Shown one piece after another: positions 1-11,033 of a stretch of 64,000 bases of DNA (positions within the stretch are counted from its first letter, which is position 1; every line of letters starts with the position of its first letter). The notes below the pieces were generated by a model. That model was not told the origin of the DNA. It saw only the letters and a program-made list of their open reading frames with translations, and did not search any database. Origin of the DNA: Paraconiothyrium sp. Pb-2020 (taxonomy: Eukaryota > Ascomycota > Dothideomycetes > Pleosporales > Didymosphaeriaceae); contig JAJUBI010000008.1 in assembly GCA_022419385.1 (NCBI GenBank), positions 1-64,000 on the forward strand. The letters are read 5' to 3'. A program made the translations under genes and the position numbers.

Positions 1-101
1 ACCCTAACCCTAACCCTAACCCTAACCCTAACCCTAACCCTAACCCTAACCCTAACCCTAACCCTAACCCTAACCCTAACCCTAACCCTAACCCTAACCC
101 T
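1..101. repeat. Telomere repeat array (CCCTAA)n
   Basis: About 16 uninterrupted copies of CCCTAA begin at base 1 and end at CCCTTAATTAG. This is the C-rich strand of the TTAGGG telomere used by most filamentous fungi, so base 1 is a true chromosome end and everything to the right is read from telomere towards centromere. Confidence 0.98.
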
Positions 102-1097
102 TAATTAGTAAGAGAAGTCTAGGGGCTAGTACTAGGTATCCCTATACTTTTTTTCTAGTGCTCTATATACTTTATCCCTTAGAATAAGGTTATTATAGGG
201 GTTATATATTCTATATTAGAAAGGGCAATATTTCTTTTTAGAGTTAGTATATTAGTAATTGTCTATAATATATAATATCTATAATAACTTATAATAACTA
301 GTATTTAGTTAGTATTTAGTTATCCCCTTTATTAGTTTTATTAGTTATCTAAGCATTCTTCTCTAATTAGAATCTAGTACTTTATTATAACTTAAGGTGT
401 ATAAGCTTTATCTACCTACTTAATTTTATTAGTAATCTAGGCCTATTCTTATTTATTTAGTATTTCCTTACTAGAACTATATTTTATTCTACCTATTTAT
501 TAAAGCTTATAAACTTTATATTTTATAGAAACTAGATCTTCTAGTTTTTATAAACCTTATAGATAGTTTCCTATATAAATTCTTATATAGAAGTATAGCC
601 CTTAATTATTTATTATATATCTTTAGTCTTAACTAGTCTAGCTGCTTATATATTAGTCCTATAGGCTAGAATATTTAATTCCTCTATATAGATATTTTAC
701 TAGGGGATATAGGTACCTTCTATACTAGTAATAAGAAGAAGGGCTTATCTCCCTTAGATTAACTAGAATAGGTATTTACTAATTTATCTAAGTTACTATC
801 TTCTTTATTATTAGATTTGCTTTCTAAATCTTTAGTATTATAGAATTCTAGAACCTAGGTTTTACTTCTTAAGCTAAAATTATTTATTCTTTTAAGTTAC
901 TACTAGCCTTTCTTCTATAGGCTAGTACCTATATTCTTTTTTATCTTTATATATAATATATATATCTTAGAAATACTTAGCCTAATAAGTAGTTTATATT
1001 TCTTACTACTAGCTAGTTTCTTCTTAGTTTTCTTTAAGTTTTACTTCTTTAGTTTCTTCTTAGTACCTTTTATAGACTTTTCCTAGCTTTTATTTAG

Positions 1098-1160
1098 GCA
1101 GTTTCTAGTAATATAGCCCTTTTTACTATAGCTAAAGTAAGTGCCTTTCTTATATTACTT
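1098..1160 (-). mobile_element. Relic of a retrotransposon gag zinc knuckle (RIP-mutated)
   Basis: On the minus strand, bases 1139 to 1098 keep the spacing of a retroviral-type CCHC zinc knuckle (C-x2-C-x4-H-x4-C). The first two cysteines read as tyrosine (TAC and TAT) and the histidine reads as tyrosine, while the last cysteine remains. Each change is one G-to-A or C-to-T transition. A lysine-rich stretch with an in-frame TAA, which fits CAA to TAA, precedes it. I infer a gag gene of an LTR element running towards the telomere and destroyed by RIP. Its outer limits cannot be fixed by eye. Confidence 0.6.
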
Positions 1161-2078
1161 TTTCTTTATTCTAACTTAATCCCTTTTCTTTATTAGTATC
1201 TAAGACTATTAGATCCCCTTTATTATAGTTTTATAGTTTTAGCTATTTATATCTACTTTCTTCTTTATTATCTTATTTCTATAGAAATAACTTATTATCT
1301 ACTTAGACAGCTTATTTAATTATTATAGTAGAGTTATTAGTTTCTCTATTCTAATTATCTTATATCTAATATCTAACTTAAGTTCTTTATAGAACTTCTA
1401 TATTAGAGCTTATTCTCTATAGTCTAAGACTTATTAGCTAGCTATTTAAATACTAATATATAGGCTACTACTATCTTAGTCTATTAGAGCTTTAAGAGTT
1501 TTTATTTAGCTATATATTTATATTAATATTACTAAAGGTTAGTTAGAGTTTTTACTTAAATAAGTATGCTTATAAAGATAAGGTTAGTTTCTATTTTTTA
1601 GTTATCTATTTAGTTTTTCTCTAGTCTATAAGGTAACTATTAAACTAGTCTATTACTTACCTATAAAGTAATTACTATATAAGCCACTTTCTAATCTTCT
1701 TCTCTAAGGTATTCTTAATTTAAATCTAAATAGAGGATATAGAGGCTAGAACCCCTAAGCTTAGTTCTTATTCTATTAAACTTTTTAGATTAGCTAGTTT
1801 TAAGGGTCTACTCTTATTCTAAGTTCTATTTACTAGATTTATTCTTTTATTATTTTATTAGCCTCTTCCCCTTTCTTTCTAATATACTTTACTTATTTTA
1901 CTAACTTATTATAGGCATCTTTTACCTTTAGTTTTCTTTATTTAGGTAGTTAAGTTATTTCTTTATCTAGACTAGGTCTGTTAGGTCTAATAATATTAGT
2001 TAGTTTACTATAGAGCTATTATTTAGTAAGGGTAACTTAGGTATATACCTATAGAGACTCTTAAAATATAATTATTAA

Positions 2079-2543
2079 AGTATAATAGGGCCTTCTTAAT
2101 ACTGTAGTAAGCGGCCTAGTTAGGGTTCTAGTAAGAGATAAGTAGTAGTATATAGGTTATATAAGTTATATAAGTAAAGTTAATTAATTACTATAATAAG
2201 AATATATTACTAAAGACTTAAGGTAATCTTCTATAAAAAACTAGATATAGTAAACTATATTATAGATTAATAATAAGATTACTAGTAGTAATCTATTATT
2301 CTATATACTACTATCTAACCTAGGCTCTATAGGCTCTCTATAGATCTATATAGATTATAGGCTCTATAGCTCTATATTCTTATATAGATCTATAGATCTA
2401 ATTATATAACCTTAATTATATGTCTATATTATACTTAGTATCTAACCTATAATTATAATACTTATTTTATAATCTAACTAGTTACTGCTGTTATTATATT
2501 AGTTTCTATAATTCTGTTGCGGCGTAGCAGCCGTATATAGCCC
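2079..2543 (+). repeat. Left arm of a large inverted repeat
   Basis: The sequence from about 2079 to 2543 reappears as its reverse complement at about 3240-3708. The match begins at AGTATAATA(G/A)GGCC, runs through TAGTTAGGGTTCTAGTAAGA and ends near the GGCGTAGCAGCCG island. Most differences are transitions, as expected if the copies duplicated and were then mutated separately by RIP. The roughly 700-bp spacer 2544-3239 is not inverted. Confidence 0.8.
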
Positions 2544-3239
2544 TACTAACTAGTATCTATTCTCTAGTTAGCAATAAAGGTGCTGCTAATATTCTATATA
2601 TAATTATTCCCCTTTACTAGGTCTTAATCTATTATAATTATAATAGATTCTTATTATACTTATTTTTATACTACTAGTATCTCTAGTTTTATGTTACTTA
2701 GTCTTAGCTTAGACTTCTTTTATAAAGTACTTTTTAGGCCTCTCTATAGTACTAAAGAGGTAGGTAAAAAGAGTAGAAATGTAAGTATATAAGTAAAAGG
2801 TAGTAAGTATATAGGTAGAAGGTAAAAGGTAGCTATATAAATAGTCTAGATAGTAATAGAAAATAGGGGGGAGAGGTAGTAGAAAGAGAGAGATAGTAGA
2901 ATAATAAAGTATAGTTAGTATTTTATTTTTAGTTTAGTTTAGTGTAGTTAGTAAAACCTAAAATAAGATTAGTATTTTACTAAGTACTACCTTACTAGAT
3001 TTAGTAGTAATTTAGTAGTAAATACTAATACTACCTTTATATAGTAATAACTTTACTACTATTACTTCTACACCTTAGTAAAGAGTAGTATTAGAATTAT
3101 ATTTACCTTACCTCTATGCATATAAATCTATAATAAAAAATTTTAAAGGTTTACTAAGCCTCTACCTAACTTTAAGGGCAGAACAGGCCTTTAAAACCCC
3201 TATAATAGATTAATTTTAGGCTAAAGATATAGAAGAGAG

Positions 3240-3708
3240 AGATAGTATTATAGCTACTATACTATAATAAAACTATAGAAACTAATATAATAATAGTAGT
3301 AACTAGTTAAATTATAAGAATAAGTATTAAATTATAGGTTAGATGCTAAGTATAATATAAATATATAATTAGAGTTATATAATTAGATATTAAATTTATA
3401 GAATAAAGCTATAGAGCCTAAATCTATAAAATCTATAAGTAGAGTTTATAGAGCCTAGGCTAGATAGTAGTATATAGAGATAATAGATTACTACTAGTAA
3501 TTTCTTATTATTAATCTATAATATAGTTTACTATATTTAGTTTTTTTATAGAAGATTACTCTTAAGTCTTTAGTATATATTCTTATTATAGTAATTAATT
3601 AATATTTATCTATATATAATTTATATAACCCTACACGCTACTTATTTCTTACTAGAACCCTAACTAGGCTATAGCTTACTATAGTATTAAGAAGGCCTTA
3701 TTATACTA
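3240..3708 (-). repeat. Right arm of the large inverted repeat
   Basis: This is the reverse-complement partner of 2079-2543. It is more heavily converted to TA at its inner end, where the left arm keeps GC-rich bases, but it keeps ACACGCTACTT where the left arm has lost CG. Its outer end abuts the 41-bp tandem repeat that begins at 3708. Confidence 0.8.
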
Positions 3709-3900
3709 AGCTTATATACTAACTTTTAAATTAGTATATCTATTAGCTAAGCTTATACACTAACTTTTAGATTAGTATATTTATTAGCTAAGCTTTATAC
3801 TAACTTTTAAATTAGTATATCTATTAGCTAAGCTTATACACTAACTTTTAAATTACTATATTTATTAGTTAAGCTTCTATACTAACTTTTAATTACTTTA
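3708..3900. repeat. 41-bp tandem repeat, about 4.5 copies
   Basis: Units begin at 3708, 3749, 3790 (40 bp), 3830 and 3871 (degenerate). Each starts AAGCTT(A)TA(T/C)ACTAACTTTTA and ends near TATTAGCT. Copies differ by a few transitions and single-base gaps. The array sits exactly outside the right arm of the inverted repeat. No coding role is visible. Confidence 0.85.
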
Positions 3901-4716
3901 CCTATTTACTATAGGTGCCTACTCTAACTTAATAATTAGTGTTAATTTTCTCTATATTAAACTGGGTGTATAAGCTAGACTGGGACTAAAGGGGGTAATA
4001 CTATTTATAATAGTAGAGGTAGTAGTAGCTAACTAATAATAATTTAAATCTCTTCTCTATAAGTAGTAAGCTAGAGGTATAAGCTAAAGGTAAACTATTA
4101 CTAGAAACTTAGATTTAGAAGGTATTAGTTAGAGATTAGAGAAAGTAAAAGAAGCTAAATTCTCTACTAGTATAAAATAAGATAGGTAGAATAGAGAAGA
4201 TATAAAAAGCTTAGTAGAGTAAATTTAAATACCTTCTATCTAACCTAGCTAAGTAGTTAGAGTTAAGGTTTAAAATAAATATTATTCTATAATACTATAT
4301 AGGGTACTAATTACTATAGAAGGAAAAGGTAAAGTTAACTTTATATAGATAGTTTTCTATTTACTATAGTAGTTAGGTTATAATAGGAGATCTACTACTA
4401 CTAGATTAAGCTTAATACTAAGGTAGATTAAGTAACTAGTATCTACTCTATTTAGGTAAACTACTAAACTAGATCTGGGCAAATTAAGCTTAATCTGTAA
4501 CCGCCTATTAGATAGGAATATATATTAGTGTAGGATATAGCTGGTTAGTACTAGATATGCGTAATATGGGTTTTTTAATATTCTGGGCTGAATGTTAGGA
4601 ATGCAAAAGGTGAGAATTCTATTTTGGATATAATCGCGTAGTTTCCCAGATGCAATCGCAACTTTGTGGAATACCCCAAGCATTATCATCAAATATAGTA
4701 AATATTATTACTAATA

Positions 4717-4938
4717 CTATGTATAGTATGTATACTCTACGTCTACAACACAGCAAACGCATGTATACGTGCTCAGCCACAAGTTTCCACACGTGCTCCC
4801 AACAGCCGGATTCCACTTTACAAAGTCCGTCGTACTAATCTTGTACTTCGAAGCAAGCGTCAAGCAGTTATCCCACTTACAACAAAGTGAAACGTCTTAC
4901 GCTCGTCGTCATGCCATCCTGGTACGGCGTCGGCGTAG
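4717..4938 (-). pseudogene. Frameshifted fourth LysM domain at the 3' end of the LysM gene
   Basis: Beyond the stop of the adjacent LysM gene the minus strand continues as recognisable LysM coding sequence split over three frames. A Thr/Pro/Ser linker is followed by TFHFVVSG, then by NCLTLASKYKISTTDF and a W-N-P motif, and finally GNLWLSTYTC. Frame changes fall near 4997-5001, 4900-4902 and the CCC run at 4872-4874, and each is explained by one missing base. The first stop after the domain is at 4717-4719. Because similar single-base shifts occur in essential genes of this window, this may be an intact four-LysM gene with assembly errors rather than a decayed one. Confidence 0.7.
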
Positions 4939-6008
4939 TCACCCTGTTACTAGGACGCGTCGAAGTAGCAGGGGTCTTTGTCGTCGTCGTAGGCGTGGTC
5001 CGATGATAGAAATGCAAACATACTACATCACGCTATCAGTCATATACTTGCCTCAGCAATGCGAGGGGGACTTACGGTATCAAGCCACAAGTTACTGCAG
5101 GTCGAGCCAACGTCCGGATTCCACGATATGAGCTGCGCCGAGGTGATGCCGTTCGCGGACGCGATCTTGTCGCAGTTGTCGCCTGACTTCACCATGTAGA
5201 AGCTGTCGCAGTTGCTGACCATGCCGCTCTGGATCGGTGACGGGGTGGCGATGCCGTTGCCTGGCGTCGTCGTGCTGGGGGCTGCGGACGTGGGCGTGTG
5301 TCCGATTATGCTCACGCATGCGTAGGCGTTTGCCCAGAGGCCGGTGCAGTCTGAGCCGGCTTTGGGGTTCCAGGCGAGGAACTGTGCCGTGGAGATGCCC
5401 TTGGCTTTGGCGATGGAGTCGCAGGTGTCGCTCTGTTGGACGAAGAAGAATGCGTCGCAGTTCGAGACAATCTCGGGTTGTAGTGGAGAGGGCGTTTCGA
5501 CTCCATTGGTGGGTGTGGTTGTCGAGGGCGATGTGACCAGGGTAGAAGAAGGGGTTGTGACCACTGGCGCGGACGACGAAGTAGAGATAGGCTGCGCTGA
5601 CGAAGAAGAACTGGACGAGGAGGGACTGGACGAAGAGGTGCTTGGGGCAGGCTCGTTCAAGACCTCGACACAATAAGATTTCCCAACGACCAGACCTCCA
5701 CAGTCAGCGGTAATGGATGGATTCTAGCGCTAATCAGCACGGATGACATCAAGATATGGGCGAAGTTATCCTACCCAGCGACGGAACTCGGCGAGAGTGA
5801 TGAAGTTGTCCTGCACCAGGGCAGTGCAGGAGGATTCCGAGGTCAAGTCGACCCACCAGGAGCAATACTGCGTAGTGTTCGGATCGTAAGGCAATGATGG
5901 AGATGATCCATCACGTTGCACGAGGTGGGGCGCTCCTAGTACGAGCGCAGCGTGAAGGACGCCGGTGCTGCTAAGAAGCAGGCTGGAAGCGTGAGATGGG
6001 GACAACAT
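4939..6008 (-). CDS. Secreted LysM-domain protein (LysM effector type)
   Basis: Three exons (6008-5775, 5723-5076, 5022-4939) give a 321-residue frame starting with a hydrophobic N-terminus that looks like a signal peptide. Introns of 51 and 53 nt have GT-AG ends, and exon 1 splices inside the motif to restore F-R-R-W-N-P. Three LysM domains follow, each with the W-N-P core and paired cysteines, separated by Ser/Thr/Pro-rich linkers (the first linker is nearly all Ser). LysM proteins bind chitin oligomers. Secreted fungal LysM-only proteins are known to hide chitin from plant receptors or protect hyphae, and that role is inferred here. The frame ends early just after the third domain, and a fourth lies out of frame downstream. 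Confidence 0.85.
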
Positions 6009-8645
6009 GATTAATTATTATGCAGTGGTAAGTATAGTGAGTGATGGAACTGCGTGTGGTCCTTGTGCCATGGCAGTCAGAGGATTGATGTTCTATATAC
6101 GCAGCAATGTGAGGAGGCTATAGTAAATCTTCGTGATGGTATAGGCATATCAAACCAGGAAGCGAAGGAGTATCGTGTTACGCTGTAGACGACCGGCCCC
6201 TCTCCTGAGAATTTCCACTAATAACCTACATCCCCTGCCGTCAGCACAAGCGTAGGATCATCAAATTCACTGAGTGGAGCTACCAGCGAGAGGACTAGAC
6301 CAGAGTCCAGGGAAAAGCCCAGTAACTGAAAATTTTCACGACACGGAACTGAACCCTGACTTGGAAAAGCTCTCATCGGTGCCGAATAATAAAAGTCTTA
6401 GCTCTTACAGGTCTTTCAAATTTGTAGGATGCTTCTGTGCTAAGCACGTAGGAATATTTCTATTCTAGGGTTAAGGTAATATTTAGTCTTTATGCCCAGG
6501 ACTGGTCGGGTAGAATGAGCGGCCTCGATATGCACACGGGAAAGTGTGGTACACGCATGAATGTGGCACATGCAACAGGGGGCATGAATAAAGATCATCG
6601 CCTACGCTGCATTCTGTAATTATCGCTTCCTCAGAAAGCGAATAGAAAAGGTATGGCCAAAGCGTAATTAGGCCTACCTGCTTGAAATGACCCAGACAAG
6701 GTGACAGAAAGCATTAATAAGTTTTGTGGTCCTAAGGTGACCTTGTTGCTTGGCATAGCCGCGACCTTAGGTTGTCGAGCTAACGAAAACACGGTTGGGT
6801 CGTGACTATTATGTGGGCGGGAACGGAAAGGAGTTGAATATTCATGTGAGATTTTTACTATGGTCGATAGTTTGAGAATTTATAATAAGCCTCAGCTACC
6901 AAGAAGCGGAAATAGTAAAAATACCAGAGTTGGAAAAATGTGGACAAAGAGAACACGGAAGAAAACGAGATGTTTCGGTGTACCATATTGGAGTGGATTC
7001 AGAAGTTCACAATAGTGAGACCAATGAGGCCGCTTCCGTGGCACAGTCTATGTCCATAGAAAGAATTCTCCTCGCGTAGATTAAAGGGCGCTATGGAACA
7101 GGATTGTGGTCCGTAACCTTGAAAACAGCCTCCAAATACTGGGAGGAAATTGAGTATACCGTGGCGGGCTAGTAGCGGTAGGCTTTCCGTCCACACTTGT
7201 ATATATTTCGGCCCCGTAGCTTCGCCTAAAAGAGAAGGTCGATCTAGCGTTCCTGAACAGGTCTGGTTCAAGTGTTGGTATGCAGCTATGCGGCGCAGCG
7301 GCTGTACCCGAGGTGGATCTCGTTAGCGGCGCGTTACTTGACACAGGCAACCTTCAGCGAACAGCCCAGGCTCGTCACGTCGTGATCCTGCGAAGCGCAT
7401 AGTCCGTGATCTGGACTGAGGTTGTCTTCAGGTTATTCTAGTATCATGCGGCAACATTTCACCTATTTCCCCGTCTACTATACGAACCCTTGCTCAGATG
7501 CGAGTTTTGGACTTTGCTTTCATCAAAAAGGTAGCTGTGATGGAAAGAAGTCTTTTAGTTTTCAAAGTGTGGGAACAATCGATAGATTGCACAATTCCCA
7601 TAAGTCTTATTGCTATTATCTGTGTCACTTAGACGCGTGTTAGAACCCTCAGCCTCACACCATCAACGCCGTGAGTCCCTGATCAAAGATTTTAGGTAGA
7701 AGGCTTGGATAAGGAGCTAGACATCTACCTTGCACTACGAGTTTGCTCAAGCGTTGAAGTCTAGAACCTGTGGCGGGTAAACTTGCCAGCAGAAGCCATA
7801 CCATAAATACAGGAATCTGTGGGTAGGTCTCTCATTAATGAGATAGAAAGGAAATACAAAACAGGTTACAATCGATGATTCATTCTTGGGTTTGTTCTTG
7901 TCTACGTGTGGAGGCTCATGAGGGGTACAGGCTCTTGCCAAGCATGTAGAGCCGAAGTCAGACCGAGGCGGCCTGACATCTCATGTAATCAGCCAACGCC
8001 TATGATCCAACAGAATCATAACTATCCAGAAATAGCATGTAGTCCGAAAAGTAGCAAGCGAACTCATCTGATCAAGGCATCCACTGATAGATCTACCAGT
8101 CCTGAATTCATAGCATTGCTTTAACCGATGTGACAGTTGCTACCAACTCGGCGCTGACAAGCCCGTGCACGCTACCCTTTGCAAGTGTTCACTATATATG
8201 CCCCAGGGTCCTACTCTGCATTGACCACAACCATCACACTCGTGGCACGAAACGAAGACGCTTCCCGTAATTTGTGCTTAGGTTGACGAGCATATGCTAT
8301 ATTGGGTGCCAAGCCTCTAGTTGCTGCCACTAGGGAAGTACGTTGTGTTCTCCGTCCCCTGTCTTCCTCCAATTTGTCCTGCCTCTGTATCTGAGTGTCT
8401 ATGGCTTTCTATAATCGGTAACACCGGAGCGAGAGCTGACTCTTGGTAGGGGTATTAGGTCACGCGTCGCATTTGTGAGTCACGCCACATACTCAACCCT
8501 CCAGCTGTACGAACCAAGCGCCAGAGCCGATCCTACAGGGAGTGAAGAAATTTCCAGACCCTCCAGACAAGAGATTCCTTTAAGCCGCCAAGTCGACCTG
8601 GTGCATTGGCACAAGTGCACCAAAACACACCGCACAGCCGGAAGC
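6009..8645. other. Gene-poor interval, 2.6 kb
   Basis: Only short, non-overlapping frames occur here, none with a recognisable motif. Two overlapping minus-strand frames at 6999-7350 show no family features. The first part must hold the promoter of the LysM gene (divergent, start at 6008). I see no tRNA or repeat. Confidence 0.5.
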
Positions 8646-9407
8646 ATGTCAGCCTTTCCGCTGTTTTCACGCTTGCCATCGGAGTTGCGCTTACGGATTT
8701 GGGAGTTCACGGTCGAGCCTCGGACTGTTGATGTGTCAATGTCGGATTCCTACTTGCGCTCTTACCGGATCGTTGATGCGTCAATGCCCGACGCCTACTT
8801 GACAACGCATCATCCGCTTCCCGTGACGAGCACGCCTGTGCCAGCTCCATTACAAACGTGTCGAGAATCGAGGCGTGAGCTGCAAAAGCACTATCAGCGC
8901 GGATTCATGGAGCTCAAGAATAGGGAGGACGTCGAACAACGTTATGTTTGGGTCAACTTCGAAATCGACATCATTTTCATCGGCGATGGGAGACACCTGG
9001 GGGTCTATAAAGCAGTTGCACCGCAGATACAGCGACTTCGGTTCGAGGCTGAATTAAGCGACGAGTATTTCTACTGGTCAAGCATGAAAGATCTTCTATC
9101 TTTCACCAATGTTAAAGAGATCTTCGTCGTCTGTATGGATGGTATGAATACTTGGTGGCGTGCTCTGGAAGAACATGAATGGCCGTGCGGCGACGAGGAC
9201 GTGTGGTTTATCGATCCCAGCAACGGAAAAATGATGAGAGGACCTGAGAATGATGCCATGTGTTTGCAACAGTGGAAGGATCGAAACTTAGAGCTGGGTG
9301 AAGATGAGGAGAGTATGGCATACATGTTGGACGTGATGGGGATTCCAGCATGCTCAAACGTCGAGACCGCTACTGAAGAAGAATACTCTACTAGTGCGGA
9401 TATATGA
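8646..9407 (+). CDS. 2EXR-domain protein of unknown function
   Basis: A single exon of 253 residues. The frame is open upstream to 8475, but the first ATG is at 8646 and places the family motif at the very N-terminus: F-P-L-F-S-R-L-P-S-E-L-R-L-R-I-W, followed by the usual L-Q-T-C-R-E-S-R-R-E about 60 residues later. That pair defines the 2EXR (F-box-like) domain expanded in filamentous fungi, whose molecular function is unknown. Residues about 30-55 contain a short internal duplication (VDVSMSDSYL / VDASMPDAYL). The C-terminus is acidic. No signal peptide or membrane segment is seen. Confidence 0.8.
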   Translation: MSAFPLFSRLPSELRLRIWEFTVEPRTVDVSMSDSYLRSYRIVDASMPDAYLTTHHPLPVTSTPVPAPLQTCRESRRELQKHYQRGFMELKNREDVEQRYVWVNFEIDIIFIGDGRHLGVYKAVAPQIQRLRFEAELSDEYFYWSSMKDLLSFTNVKEIFVVCMDGMNTWWRALEEHEWPCGDEDVWFIDPSNGKMMRGPENDAMCLQQWKDRNLELGEDEESMAYMLDVMGIPACSNVETATEEEYSTSADI

Positions 9408-9831
9408 GTCCGTTGTTATCCTTCTAATCGGAATTTACATTCCCAGCTTTGACTTGCCACTCTTCATGCGTTCCATCACTGCTTTTACACATAAGCCGTA
9501 ATCAAGGGTGGCATTGTATAAGGGATAGAGAACAAGACTTCCTACATGTGCGTGGAATTTGTATATGGTAAGCGCAACATTTAGCTTCAAGTTGGTTACT
9601 AAAGCTCACTTCCCTCAGTACCACGGACGATCTGAACCACTACCGCGTGATCTACCCTTCAGCGAGTTGGTGACTGCATGATGCTGGGGAAGGTTTCCAA
9701 AAAGAATCAATTCAATGAAAGTGAATACCATTCTACGATTATAGGACCCCCTCCCAGAAACTGCTATAAAGACATGCAACGACTACTTCCGAGATCTGAG
9801 CCGTACCCTTATATAGTGACCAACACCAATA

Positions 9832-11033
9832 TCAAGGTCGTCGGCAGGTGACGATCCTAGACTTGACATACTTATACGACTTGATGACAGCTAGATGTGC
9901 TTTTTCTGAATTGCCTGCAAAGTGATCACGGTTAAAGTCATTCACAAGTTGCCGGGCTCTATCTAGAGACATGGTTGCTGGGCGCTGCCTGATCGTCTCT
10001 CCCCAGTCGACGGTTTCCCTGCAAAAGGATCCATGAGTAAGCGATTTAATTCGAAAGATTGGGGGCTGATGCACTGTACCATGCATGTTGCGTAGGGTCT
10101 ATTGCCTGTGCCGGGTTCACACCATTATTCAGTTGCTGTATCCTAATTGTCAAGCCGTCGGCTGCGAGTCTCGTCCTAGCATCCTGCACACTAGATTGCA
10201 AAAATCGCCGTTAGCAAAGCCATAATGATCTATAAAAGTCTTTGGAGGTGCTGTATCTCCACCAGCACCGTATTCTCCGCCACCGCCAGCGTGAGTACCA
10301 GATCTGATAATCCAAAGCACGCTTTATAAGATCTACTTCCTACGAAAGCTTGTAAAAGGCGAATTACTTACAGGTAGTATCCATGATCCCCAATCCGAGC
10401 CTCAATAATTCTATCGGTTGTATAATCGATGTCTGAATACAGTCGAATTTGTTCGGGAGTGAGGTTTGGTCTGAGCCTTTGGTACGTCTGGTCCATATGG
10501 TTACCCAGCTTCTTTACAAAGTCGTTCCATTCGTTCACGTCCGTTTTCATGGCGTTTACAGCAGGAAAATTCCTAATCCTTATGTTATGGGCTCTAAATG
10601 TTGTAAAGCATGCAAGGGCCGAAGCACGTTCGTCAAGCCGATTAGTGCCAGGTTTGAGGACGGTATAACCGACTCGTTGCGGTGCCCCTCCAAGAAAAAA
10701 AACGAGCTCATCGAAGTTGCAGCGACCACCACCGTTTCGTGACCTGCACTCTAGCCAGTCGTCATTTTGGCACTGATTGTTGCGCCACCTTCTGCACTTG
10801 AAGCCGAATATACAATCGGCTGGAGCGTTGAATTCATCAATCTGGTACGCTTGGTATCTTGAGCTATGTCAGTATAGTCCAGATATTTCAATTAACGAAA
10901 ACATTATTTCCGACAGCTTGACGTAAGGACGGGTGACAACTCACAACTGTACACGCTCCAGACATCCTTGATAACCTCCTGCCCATACGATTGCAGCCAG
11001 ATGTAGGAGGAACACCCCAACTAAGAATCTCAT
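9832..11033 (-). CDS. Secreted protein of an unassigned fungal family, one frameshift
   Basis: Four exons (11033-10945, 10857-10372, 10303-10080, 10018-9832) give about 328 residues. The start codon opens a clear signal peptide (MRFLVGVFLLHLAAIVWA), then G-G-Y-Q-G-C-L-E-R-V. Cysteines cluster in the first half (CRRW, ECRS, RCNF). A Y-G-A-G-G-D-T-A-P-P-K motif and a basic tail follow. All splice phases agree if one base is added to the five-A run at 10200-10204. As written, the frame shifts there. I do not recognise a named domain. It is transcribed divergently from the chitinase, about 1 kb away, which suggests shared control and a joint extracellular role. Function unknown. Confidence 0.7.

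Larger units (their letters stand above)
102..4600. other. RIP-mutated AT-rich subtelomere without intact genes
   Basis: This 4.5-kb block is dominated by TA, TAG and TTA words, has almost no CG or CA dinucleotides, and holds no long open frame. That is the expected result of repeat-induced point mutation, which turns CpA into TpA on both strands of duplicated DNA. The + strand is T-rich from about 120 to 2050, and purine-rich on + around 2750-2910. It contains a retroelement relic, a large inverted repeat and a tandem repeat, listed separately. Normal composition returns near 4600. Confidence 0.9.

Noticed and set aside
4619..4838. Overlapping short frames on both strands after the AT-rich block
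   Set aside because: The minus-strand frame is part of the frameshifted fourth LysM domain; the plus-strand frame is its shadow.
5237..5676. Plus-strand frames over the LysM gene
   Set aside because: They are shadows of the GC-rich, Ser/Thr-rich minus-strand coding sequence and have no splice or motif support.
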